This document shows, in pieces, positions 1 to 6,660 of a DNA stretch of 6,660 nt; position 1 is the first letter of the stretch; each line of letters starts with the position of its first letter. The position numbers and the translations under genes were made by a program. The notes under the pieces were generated by a model, which saw only the letters and a program-made list of their open reading frames with translations, was not told the DNA's origin and did not search any database. This stretch comes from Nitrospiraceae bacterium (GTDB taxonomy: Bacteria > Nitrospirota > Thermodesulfovibrionia > Thermodesulfovibrionales > UBA9159). The DNA lies in NCBI GenBank assembly GCA_003453735.1, contig DMNE01000220.1:1-6660 (forward strand). The letters are read 5' to 3'.

Positions 1-108
1 TCTCTAATCACATCTTCTCTATGGTTCATATTAGCTTCTTCCATTGAGAAATATCTCTTCTCAGCTCAGCAAGGAGTTGATTACCAACTGTTATCATGCA
101 CAATTATA

Positions 109-753
109 TCAGGTTTCAACACTGTCAGGTGCAGGAAGAAACAAACCTTCAAATAATGCCATGACCGCTACTGGCCTCAAGCCGAGCGTCGTCACAATAG
201 AAAGGATTATTGAAGATATGATAACGAGTATTACATGTTTTCTATCGCTCCATCGTGCAGCCATCGGAATGCCAATTCGTAAAAGTTCAACTAGGACAAT
301 CGCTCTGCTGATGGACAATAAAATGTTGCGGCCAACCAAGCGATGAAAGTCAGCCTTAAGGATAAAATGCAAATCCTCAATGTTGCCAACTCCGAATAAT
401 TCCAACACGACCAATAATAATGCACTGTAAAAAGCTGCATTTCTATACTTCCCGGCGGATTCCTCAAAAAAGTAATTTCTGTCATGATTTAGTCCTTGCC
501 CTCGCAGGGCAAAAAAATGACGCCATTCGTAGAGAGCAGAGACAGAAACCACAATCCCCGATATAATCGTGACAATGATCATTATTCTTAATAGAGTGTC
601 TGACATCCCTTTGTAGACAATGGTCATAATCTGCATTACCCAAATAGCGACCACTGTCAGCAATGAACGACGTTTTATATTGTCCCCGGGGAAATGAGGT
701 CTCTCAGTAATTATTCTCATTAATTTGTCATCAAGCCTCTTGATTATTACCAT
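109..753 (-). CDS. Multi-pass inner-membrane protein of unknown function
   Basis: I do not recognise the family. The 214-residue product starts with a short charged, probably cytoplasmic N-terminus (about residues 1-30, rich in K and R). Hydrophobic stretches follow at about 31-47, 54-74, 106-121, 144-160 and 173-206, so four to six membrane passes are likely. A charged loop lies at about 76-105 (YEWRHFF, then HDRNYFFEES). No catalytic or binding motif stands out. The ATG at 753 is supported by GGGG at 761-764, seven bases upstream, and by a TATACT box just before that. The gene is read in the same direction as the broken recombinase and begins 145 bases beyond that gene's end, so it may have its own promoter and may or may not belong to the same element. 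A plus-strand frame at 44-346 overlaps it but looks like an antisense shadow. The call as a real gene is fairly sure; the function is unknown. Confidence 0.68.
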   Translation of the reverse strand: MVIIKRLDDKLMRIITERPHFPGDNIKRRSLLTVVAIWVMQIMTIVYKGMSDTLLRIMIIVTIISGIVVSVSALYEWRHFFALRGQGLNHDRNYFFEESAGKYRNAAFYSALLLVVLELFGVGNIEDLHFILKADFHRLVGRNILLSISRAIVLVELLRIGIPMAARWSDRKHVILVIISSIILSIVTTLGLRPVAVMALFEGLFLPAPDSVET

Positions 754-774
754 TTATAATCCCCACTTCTGAAA

Positions 775-783
775 AGTATATCA
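775..783 (-). promoter_or_regulatory. Probable extended -10 promoter of the membrane-protein gene
   Basis: Read on the minus strand, the sequence is TGATATACT, an extended -10 element (TG, one base, then TATACT, five of six matches to TATAAT). No good -35 box is seen about 17 bases upstream, which is usual for extended -10 promoters. Transcription would start near 768, giving a leader of about 15 bases that contains the GGGG ribosome-binding site at 761-764. This is inferred from sequence match and spacing only. Confidence 0.4.
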
Positions 784-898
784 CAGGTTTCAGTTACAGG
801 AAGTACATCGTTGTCCAGGTTTCGAAGCGAAGTCGATAGTAGGCTGCTATTTCTAGATCGGCCGAGGTGATGGGGTAGGTGGTGGTTACTTTCTTTTA

Positions 899-2010
899 CT
901 ACTTAACATCTTTGAGTCGTTCGGCTCGTTCGTCCTTCGAGCGATTTGAGTATCGTCCGATATAGGAGGTCCCCTTGTGTCCAACCTCTCGGGCTACTTC
1001 AGACTCGGAAAACCCGGCTCTCAGTAAGGAATACACTCTCTCATGGCGGAAACTGTGAGGATGTGCCTTGATCTCAAAAGATGAAGCGCCATTCGCTGTT
1101 TCGCGATCAATGGTGGCAAGTCTGATGCGCTTTAGTATCCGTTGTATGTCTATTCGTGATAGCTCATGACCTCTATAAGAGAGGAATATATGGGGGTTTC
1201 CGGTTTTGGTGCGTTTCAGTAATAAGACCTTTCATTGCGCATATACGTACTCAGTGGTTTTAGCCCCTCAGGCTGTAAGTAGACAGACTCTCTTGTCCCG
1301 CCTCCTTTGCCGACAACATGTTCAAAATAAGCGCCGCCACTTTTTCGATGGGGTACAAAGTTACTCTCCGTCAGGCCTGCCACCTCACTTGCCCTCAAGC
1401 CTGTATAGTAGAGGACATGAATAAGAGCGACATCACGGAGAGGAAGGGCCCTGGGAATAGGTTTCCTCTCTTGCCGAGCCGCTAATTCAGAAGCAGTCCT
1501 CACGAACATGTCAAAGACCTCTTTCCCCTCAAGTATGGTTTCTCCGTCATCAACAATAACACGCAGAGATTGAGGCTGGGCCGGTTCATTCGGGGGCGGC
1601 TTATACCTCCTCACCGGGTCGTCATCGTCCTTGATGAGCCCCTTTCTGACAAGAAAGCCCTAAAAGTGGAGCAAGGAAGAAAACATGCGACGGAGGGAAG
1701 AGCGTTGATAGGCTCCCAGGGTATGAAAGAATTGATTGGTAACCGATGCAGACCAGTTCGTAATATCGCCGCCAGAAACCAGATGATAGGAAAAAGAGAC
1801 GAATTTCTGGAGGTCGTTTCTGGCTGCATCGAGGGTATTCTGTGATCTATTCAGATCCTGGAACTCCGTTTTCAGAAACCAGAGGGACCATGGCAGGAGC
1901 GTTGCTTTCCGAGGGCGGGGAATTGCCTTCTTCATAAGAGCTTTCAGGTCGAGCGCCGGAGGAGGAGGGTATTTGAACTTTGGGCTCTTGCGCTTAGCTT
2001 GATGTACCAT
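899..2010 (-). pseudogene. Tyrosine recombinase/integrase, interrupted by a TAG stop and a frameshift
   Basis: This is a phage-integrase or XerC/D-type site-specific recombinase that would cut and rejoin DNA through a 3'-phosphotyrosine. Codons 1-116 (2010-1663) form the SAM-like core-binding domain (NTLDAARNDLQKFVSF, then SSLRRMFSSLLHF). An in-frame TAG follows at 1660-1662, and the same frame carries on as GFLVRKGLIKDD, as the family requires. Codons 118-264 hold the first catalytic half, with Arg in TGLRASEVAGL (about codon 206) and Lys in VGKGGGTRES (about 235). That frame ends at TGA 1216-1218. The protein resumes in the -1 frame from 1219 (LKRTKTGNPHIFLSYRG) and runs to TAG at 899-901. 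This last part has HSFRH (the HxxR pair, His codon at 1055-1057), VGHKG (third His) and the nucleophile Tyr in GRYSN (codon 950-952), nine residues after that His as usual. The length of 1112 bases fits one missing base in a 370-residue protein, a normal size. The catalytic set is intact but the reading frame is not, so this is a recent pseudogene or contains sequence errors. Confidence 0.88.
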
Positions 2011-2031
2011 AATACCCCAAATGGTACATCA
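2000..2031. repeat. Perfect 11-bp inverted repeat over the recombinase start and -10 box
   Basis: The arms are TGATGTACCAT (2000-2010) and ATGGTACATCA (2021-2031), an exact reverse complement, separated by the 10 bases AATACCCCAA. The arm centres are 21 bp apart, about two helical turns, so both would face the same side of the DNA. One arm contains the recombinase start codon (2008-2010) and the other its predicted -10 box. It could be an operator for autoregulation, a pair of recombinase core-binding half-sites, or, if transcription starts further upstream, an RNA hairpin with GGGG in its loop and the start codon in its stem. The symmetry is directly visible; the role is inferred. Confidence 0.8.
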
Positions 2032-2049
2032 CGTGCGGCAGGATGTCAA
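2021..2049 (-). promoter_or_regulatory. Probable sigma-70-type promoter of the recombinase
   Basis: On the minus strand a perfect TTGACA (-35, at 2044-2049) is followed after exactly 17 bases by TACCAT (-10, at 2021-2026, four of six matches to TATAAT). Transcription would start near 2014, only a few bases before the ATG at 2010. The mRNA would then be leaderless or nearly so, and the GGGG at 2014-2017 would not serve as a normal ribosome-binding site. The -10 box sits inside one arm of the inverted repeat at 2000-2031, which suggests control by a protein bound there. The promoter is predicted from sequence alone. Confidence 0.5.
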
Positions 2050-2201
2050 CCAACTCTTGATCATCTCCTAGAAAATGAGGAGCACATCTCTGATGAAATT
2101 TGAAACGGAACGAAGCATCATCCCTAAGCTAATTTTTGCCTGAGAAGATCCCAACCCAGATTTTCGAGTTTAACTCTCCTAATTAAGATTTGTTTTTTCT
2201 G

Positions 2202-2230
2202 CTGACTTTACTTTTAAATTATTGCATACT
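2202..2230 (+). promoter_or_regulatory. Possible promoter of the alpha-2-macroglobulin gene
   Basis: CTGACT (2202-2207, four of six matches to TTGACA) and CATACT (2225-2230, four of six to TATAAT) are separated by 17 bases in an AT-rich stretch. Transcription would start near 2237, leaving a leader of about 27 bases that includes the G-rich ribosome-binding site. A second candidate, TTGCAT (2222-2227) with TATACA (2244-2249), would start inside that site and is less likely. Both matches are moderate. Confidence 0.33.
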
Positions 2231-2250
2231 TATCAATATCAAATATACAC

Positions 2251-2256
2251 GGGGGG
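2251..2256 (+). promoter_or_regulatory. Ribosome-binding site deciding the GTG start at 2264
   Basis: A run of six Gs lies seven bases before GTG at 2264-2266. It is the only G-rich, Shine-Dalgarno-like sequence near the start. It supports GTG over the in-frame TTG at 2222, which would place unrelated residues before the signal peptide. The first in-frame ATG downstream (around 2418) would remove the signal peptide. Confidence 0.6.
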
Positions 2257-2263
2257 CATTATT

Positions 2264-5200
2264 GTGAGAAATCGCTTTTTTCTAATTTGTTCTCTAGTGC
2301 TCATTTTCTTTTTTAAATCAATTTTAGTTTTTGCCGATTCGGTCACAATCGAATTCTTCAGTCCGCAGGGAACCGTAAAGGGCGTGCGGCAGGTGAGCGC
2401 TCGGTTTTCGGAGCAGATGGTCACCTTTGGAGACCCAAAAATCGCAGACCCCTTCGAGATCAAATGTCCGGCCAAGGGCGTGGGCCGCTGGGCAGACGGG
2501 AAAAACTGGGTCTATGATTTCGAAAAAGACTTACCTGCCGGGCTCATCTGTACGTTTACCCTTAAACCGGATGTAAAAAGCATATCGGAAAATGGAATGG
2601 CCGGGCAGAAGGAGTTTACTTTCTCTACTGGCGGTCCGGCGATTCTTCGATCATATCCGCGCGACGGAGCCGAGTCCATAGACGAGGAGCAGGTATTTAT
2701 TTTTTTTACTGATGCGCTTCCCAAGGAGGAATCTATCCTGGCCAATGCATGGTGCCAGATAGAGGACATAAATGAACCTGTAGGAGTTGAGATCATAAAA
2801 GGCAATGAACGCAGCCGGATATTAAATTCTGTGAGATTCTATAATCGGCGCAGCTGGCCTAGCGATCACATCACCCTCGTTAAATGCAGAAGGAATTTCC
2901 CGAATGAAAAAAGTGTCGAATTCGTATGGGGAAAAGGTGTGGAATCAGAAGGCGGCGTGTCGACCACGCAGGACCAGATTCTGACATTCAAATCGAGGGC
3001 GCCTTTCACTGCCCAGTTTCGTTGCGACCGGGAGAACGAGGCATCGCCATGCATACCGCTTCTCCCGATGCAGATTTTTTTTACAAGCCCTGTTTCTGTA
3101 GAACAGGCTAGGAGAGTCGTCCTTAAAGGTGAGGGAAAAACCTATCTGCCGACCCTTGCAGAAGATGAAGATTATGTCAGATCGATGGTTTTCAAAGGAC
3201 CGTTCCCGGAGAACGCTGAATTTGAAATCGAGCTTCCTTCTGACCTGAAAGATGATGCGGGGAGGAGTCTTTCCAATAAGGACAAATACCCGCTACGGGT
3301 CAGAACAGGGCCTTATCCGCCTCTGGCAAAATTTGCCGCGGATTTCGGGATCATCGAAAAGAGTAACCCTTATCTTCCTGTCACGGTCAGGAATATTGAG
3401 GCCCAGATAAAAGCGCGAATGCTGGAGATATACTCTGGCACCCCCTTGATGGAAAAGACAAAAGACAGTCTCACGAGCACAGGGAGCAAAATGGATGACA
3501 CGCCGGGCAAAATAATGCCAAAAGCTGAGGGGGGAATAGAGGCCGCGCTTAAAGGGCGCATCGAGCAGGTCGATAAGGAGAAGGACATAATCAAAAGTCT
3601 CGTGACCTTTTTTTCTGGAACTAGGCCAGGGCGACATGCACAACTCAAGCAACCGGGAGAAGATGACAGGGAGATTTCGTTTCTACGGAACGACTTCAGG
3701 GCGAAAGAGTTTGAAATACCCATGCCAACTAGTGAGAAGTCATTCGATGTAATCGGCATACCACTGAAAAAGCCTGGGTTCTATATTGTTGAGGTCGAAA
3801 GTCTGCTCCTAGGGAAATCTTTACTTGGGAAACCAGCTCCTATGTACGTCGCCTCTGCAGCTCTGGTTTCGAATATGGCCGTGCATTTCAAATGGGGCAG
3901 GGAGTCGTCCCTTATATGGGTAACAAGCCTAGATAAGGCAGAACCAGTCCAAGACGCAAAGGTCAGTGTACTAGATTGTGATGGTAAGACCTATTGGCAG
4001 GGGAAAACCGGACAGGACGGAACAGCCTTTATAAAAAAGCACATTCTTCCGGAAGCAGATGTGCCAAGCTGTAATTATGGCCGTTCCGGCGGCCTGTTCG
4101 TTTTTGCCAGGACAGCGGACGATCTGTCTTTTGTAAATTCCCGGTGGACAGAAGGGATAGAGCCCTGGCGTTTTCAATTGCCTACAGGCTATTGGGACGA
4201 CAATATTGCGGCCCATACCATATTCGATCGAACACTGTTTAGGGCAGGTGAGACGGTACATATGAAACATGTGATAAGGAAGAAGACAGGTCAGGGGTTT
4301 GCCTTTTTGAAAAAGGATGAGCTTCCGACAGCATTGAAAATAGAGCACTACGGGACAAACCAGACCTATACGCTGCCTATTACCTGGGACGTTGCTAATG
4401 GGATTGCCGAAAACACCTGGGAGATTCCAAAAGAGGCTAACCTTGGCAATTACGCTGTGATGTTCTCCACAGGCAGAAAGAAACTTTGGAGGATGGAAGA
4501 TTATCAATCCGGCAGGTTTATGGTGGAAGAATACAAAGTCCCGCTCATGAAAGGCTCCATTCAGCCTTTGGCAGATCCAATAATCAACAAAAAAGAGGTG
4601 GATGTCGACCTGCAGGTGAGATACTTAGCTGGCGGCAGTGCCCAAGGGTTGCCTGTCAAGTTAAGGCATCAGGCTGCCCGCAAATACCTGCGATTTGATG
4701 ATTACAAGGACTTCGCTTTCACTAACGGCGAAATAAAAGAGGGAATAGTGAGGGAAAGAGAAGGTCGTGATGAAGAAGATACAGGCGAACAAGACGAATA
4801 TCTTTCGCCGGTCAAGCGTAAACAAATGGAAAAGAATATCAGCACAGTCGATCTCAAGCTTGGAGAAGGTGGGAGCGTCCGCGCAAAACTCTCCGATTTG
4901 CCCGTTCAGCTATATCCACAGGATCTCATAACCGAGCTCGAGTATAAAGACCCGAACGGCCAGATACAGACTGTCTCGAAAAAGATTGATCTTTATCCGT
5001 CAAAAATTATAGTCGGAATCAGGCCGAATTCATGGCAAACCGTTCAGGACTCTTTTGGGTTTCAACTTGCAGCTTTGGACATAAAAGGGAAGCCTATTCC
5101 CAATATAGAAATCAAAGCCGAGATATTCCAGAAAAAGCGCTATTCGCACAGGAAAAGGCTTATCGGAGGGTTCTACTCTTATGAGCATGTGACGGAAATA

Positions 5201-6660
5201 AAGAAGCTCGGTCCCATATGCGAGGGGAAAACCACTGCAAATGGTCTCATAATCTGCAATTCACCCGCTCCTGTATCCGGGAACCTGATCATTCAAGCGA
5301 AGGCGACCGACGCAGATGGCAACGCATCGGTAGTCAGTCAGGACGTGTGGGTCATGGGTAAGGAGAATTTATGGTTCCGTGTTGGGGATCACGAAAGAAT
5401 AGATGTGATCCCTGAACGAAAGAAGTACGAGCCTGGAGAGAAAGCAAAATTCCAGGTGCGGATGCCTTTCAGGGAGGCAACTGCCCTCGTCACTGTTGAA
5501 AGAGAAGGTATTCTGGATAGATACATTATGAAGATCTCAGGGAAGAACCCGATCATAGAGGTCCCGATAAAGAAGAATTATTCACCGAACATCTTTGTTT
5601 CCGTTCTATGCGTAAGAGGACGCATAGGTAATATCCAGCCAACGGCCTTAGTGGACCTTGGCAAACCCGCCTATAAACTCGGAATCACATACATCAATGT
5701 TGGCTGGCGTGCCAATGAACTAAAGGTAAAGGTCTCGGCGGACCGCGAAGTATATAAAATACGCGGAAGGGCCCATGTAATGATAACCGTAAAAAAGCCT
5801 GACGGCAGACCGGCAAGCGGTGAAGTGGCCGTAGCGGCGGTTGACCAAGGCCTCCTTGAACTGCGGCCAAATGAAAGTTGGAATCTCCTGGAAGAGATGA
5901 TGCAGCGGAGAAGCTATGAGGTGCAGACTTCCACCGCCCAGATGCATATCGTTGGGAAAAGACATTTTGGCCTCAAGGCCTTGCCTCAGGGCGGGGGAGG
6001 CGGACGTCTGCCCACACGGGAACTCTTCGATACACTCCTTTTATGGGAGGGCAAGGTAATGCTCAATAATAAGGGAAAGGCCTCGGTCGAAATTCCTCTG
6101 AACGACTCTCTAACCTCCTTTAGAATCGTTGCGGTTGCCACGTCCGGCGTAAACCAGTTTGGTACAGGACAGACGAGCATCCGTAGTTCTCAGGATCTGA
6201 TGCTTCTCTCAGGGCTCCCGGCCATGGTCAGGGAAGGGGATAGTTTCAGAGCGGCTTTTAGCGTGAGGAACGCGTCCAATCGGTCGATGGATATAACCGT
6301 ATCGGGCAAGTACGGCTCTGGGCAAGCAGAGAATGAATTGCCCAAGATCATCGAGAAACTCGCCCCCGGGGAGGCCAAGGAGGCAAGCTGGTTTATAAAA
6401 GTCCCTAAAGGTGCAGAAAGCCTCGCGTGGGATATATCCGCGACCGAAGCAAAGGGATCGGGTCGGGACTCTGTTCGGATTAATCAAAAAGTGTTAAAAG
6501 CAATACCCGTACGGGTGTTCCAGTCAACGCTCTTCCAACTGGACAGGCAATACAACCTGCAAGTGGAAAGGCCCAAGGACAGCCTTCCCGGAAGAGGAGG
6601 GATAAACGTCTCTCTGAAACCCTCGATAACCGGTGGACTTGACGAGGTAATCGAGTACAT
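2264..6660 (+). CDS. Bacterial alpha-2-macroglobulin family protein (MG2/A2M domains), 3' end missing
   Basis: Secreted protease-trap protein: in this family a protease cuts the bait region and is then trapped, often through a thioester. The frame is open for 1465 codons to the window edge. The GTG start gives MRNR, a hydrophobic core (residues 5-23) and a likely signal peptidase I site after VFA24. No lipobox is seen, so a soluble periplasmic protein is likely, unlike E. coli YfhM, a lipoprotein. An MG1-like domain follows (GRWADGKNWVYDF, 74-86), then an Ig-like stretch from about 125 (PAILRSYPRDGAESID), a probable disulfide pair C254/C263, and PYPPLAKF at 350-357. The MG2 signature HTIFDRTLFRAGETV is at 651-665. 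A charged loop lies at about 826-860. MG7 (VAVAAVDQGLLEL, around 1193) leads to a bait-like segment (RRSYEVQTSTAQMHIVGKRH, about 1217-1236) and a GGGGG linker (1243-1247). The A2M/MG8 domain starts at about 1254 (LFDTLLLW; PLNDSLTSFRIVAVATSG from 1278). The window ends at GGLDEVIEY, where family members approach the thioester, so its presence cannot be judged. In many proteobacteria a penicillin-binding protein 1C gene lies next to this family; it would be outside the window. Confidence 0.95.
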   Translation, partial: MRNRFFLICSLVLIFFFKSILVFADSVTIEFFSPQGTVKGVRQVSARFSEQMVTFGDPKIADPFEIKCPAKGVGRWADGKNWVYDFEKDLPAGLICTFTLKPDVKSISENGMAGQKEFTFSTGGPAILRSYPRDGAESIDEEQVFIFFTDALPKEESILANAWCQIEDINEPVGVEIIKGNERSRILNSVRFYNRRSWPSDHITLVKCRRNFPNEKSVEFVWGKGVESEGGVSTTQDQILTFKSRAPFTAQFRCDRENEASPCIPLLPMQIFFTSPVSVEQARRVVLKGEGKTYLPTLAEDEDYVRSMVFKGPFPENAEFEIELPSDLKDDAGRSLSNKDKYPLRVRTGPYPPLAKFAADFGIIEKSNPYLPVTVRNIEAQIKARMLEIYSGTPLMEKTKDSLTSTGSKMDDTPGKIMPKAEGGIEAALKGRIEQVDKEKDIIKSLVTFFSGTRPGRHAQLKQPGEDDREISFLRNDFRAKEFEIPMPTSEKSFDVIGIPLKKPGFYIVEVESLLLGKSLLGKPAPMYVASAALVSNMAVHFKWGRESSLIWVTSLDKAEPVQDAKVSVLDCDGKTYWQGKTGQDGTAFIKKHILPEADVPSCNYGRSGGLFVFARTADDLSFVNSRWTEGIEPWRFQLPTGYWDDNIAAHTIFDRTLFRAGETVHMKHVIRKKTGQGFAFLKKDELPTALKIEHYGTNQTYTLPITWDVANGIAENTWEIPKEANLGNYAVMFSTGRKKLWRMEDYQSGRFMVEEYKVPLMKGSIQPLADPIINKKEVDVDLQVRYLAGGSAQGLPVKLRHQAARKYLRFDDYKDFAFTNGEIKEGIVREREGRDEEDTGEQDEYLSPVKRKQMEKNISTVDLKLGEGGSVRAKLSDLPVQLYPQDLITELEYKDPNGQIQTVSKKIDLYPSKIIVGIRPNSWQTVQDSFGFQLAALDIKGKPIPNIEIKAEIFQKKRYSHRKRLIGGFYSYEHVTEIKKLGPICEGKTTANGLIICNSPAPVSGNLIIQAKATDADGNASVVSQDVWVMGKENLWFRVGDHERIDVIPERKKYEPGEKAKFQVRMPFREATALVTVEREGILDRYIMKISGKNPIIEVPIKKNYSPNIFVSVLCVRGRIGNIQPTALVDLGKPAYKLGITYINVGWRANELKVKVSADREVYKIRGRAHVMITVKKPDGRPASGEVAVAAVDQGLLELRPNESWNLLEEMMQRRSYEVQTSTAQMHIVGKRHFGLKALPQGGGGGRLPTRELFDTLLLWEGKVMLNNKGKASVEIPLNDSLTSFRIVAVATSGVNQFGTGQTSIRSSQDLMLLSGLPAMVREGDSFRAAFSVRNASNRSMDITVSGKYGSGQAENELPKIIEKLAPGEAKEASWFIKVPKGAESLAWDISATEAKGSGRDSVRINQKVLKAIPVRVFQSTLFQLDRQYNLQVERPKDSLPGRGGINVSLKPSITGGLDEVIEY

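Noticed and set aside
1..44. Possible start of a further minus-strand gene (ATG at 44 or at 29, open to the window edge)
   Set aside because: Only 14 codons are visible, the ribosome-binding sites are poor, and nothing in the residues is recognisable.
75..89. AGTTG-ATTAC-CAACT hairpin beyond the end of the membrane-protein gene, as a terminator
   Set aside because: The stem is only five base pairs and no T-run follows it on the minus strand.
44..346. Plus-strand open frame of 100 codons
   Set aside because: It starts with TTG, lacks a convincing ribosome-binding site, resembles no known protein, and lies antisense to the better supported membrane-protein gene.
803..809. GTACATC near the end of the recombinase region, matching part of the inverted repeat at 2021-2031, as a possible att direct repeat
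   Set aside because: A seven-base match between two stretches of this size is easily expected by chance, and the flanking bases do not match.
1611..1829. Minus-strand open frame of 72 codons overlapping the TAG site, as a frameshifted part of the recombinase
   Set aside because: Family residues continue in the original frame on both sides of the TAG, so no frame change is needed there.
1206..1845. Plus-strand open frames of 72 and 91 codons (1206-1424 and 1570-1845)
   Set aside because: They are antisense to the recombinase, whose homology is clear on the minus strand across the same bases.
2093..2143. Sixteen-codon open frame on the plus strand preceded by AGGAG, as a leader peptide
   Set aside because: It is too short to judge, lies upstream of the best promoter for the next gene, and has no run of regulatory codons.
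3971..4507. Minus-strand open frame of 178 codons and several shorter ones within 2264-6660
   Set aside because: All are antisense to the continuous alpha-2-macroglobulin frame, whose domain motifs cover these stretches.
5606..5627. Perfect 8-bp inverted repeat (CTATGCGT, six bases, ACGCATAG) inside the alpha-2-macroglobulin gene
   Set aside because: It lies within well-conserved coding sequence, has no T-run, and a match of this length in over 4 kb is not surprising.

Overview
The window suggests a Gram-negative bacterium. Most of it is one gene for a secreted bacterial alpha-2-macroglobulin, a periplasmic protease-trap family found in proteobacteria and related phyla. The long form seen here (1465 residues before the thioester domain is reached) recalls proteins usually annotated 'large extracellular alpha-helical protein', for example in delta-type proteobacteria. 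That lineage guess is weak and rests on protein style only. No rRNA, tRNA, CRISPR array or insertion sequence was recognised.

Layout: (i) 109-753, minus strand, is a roughly 214-residue multi-pass membrane protein of unknown family, with a plausible extended -10 promoter and a GGGG ribosome-binding site. (ii) 754-898 is a short spacer with no clear terminator. (iii) 899-2010, minus strand, is a tyrosine recombinase of about 370 codons. It is interrupted by an in-frame TAG near codon 117 and by a one-base frame break near codon 264, yet every catalytic residue can still be found (R, K, HxxR, H, Y). It is either a recently broken gene or one carrying sequence errors. (iv) 2011-2263 is a 253-base divergent intergenic region. 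It holds a TTGACA-17-TACCAT promoter pointing at the recombinase, a perfect 11-bp inverted repeat covering that -10 box and the recombinase start codon, and a separate plus-strand promoter and ribosome-binding site for the next gene. (v) 2264-6660, plus strand, is the alpha-2-macroglobulin gene. It starts with GTG and a signal peptide, stays open to the window edge, and is cut off shortly before the expected thioester (CxEQ-type) motif.

Nothing shows that the three genes work together. The recombinase points to a former or present mobile element, or a recombination site, beside the alpha-2-macroglobulin gene. The membrane gene downstream of the recombinase may be its cargo or an unrelated host gene. 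I do not see strong evidence for a wholly new system. The most unusual signal is the symmetric repeat laid over the recombinase promoter and start codon.
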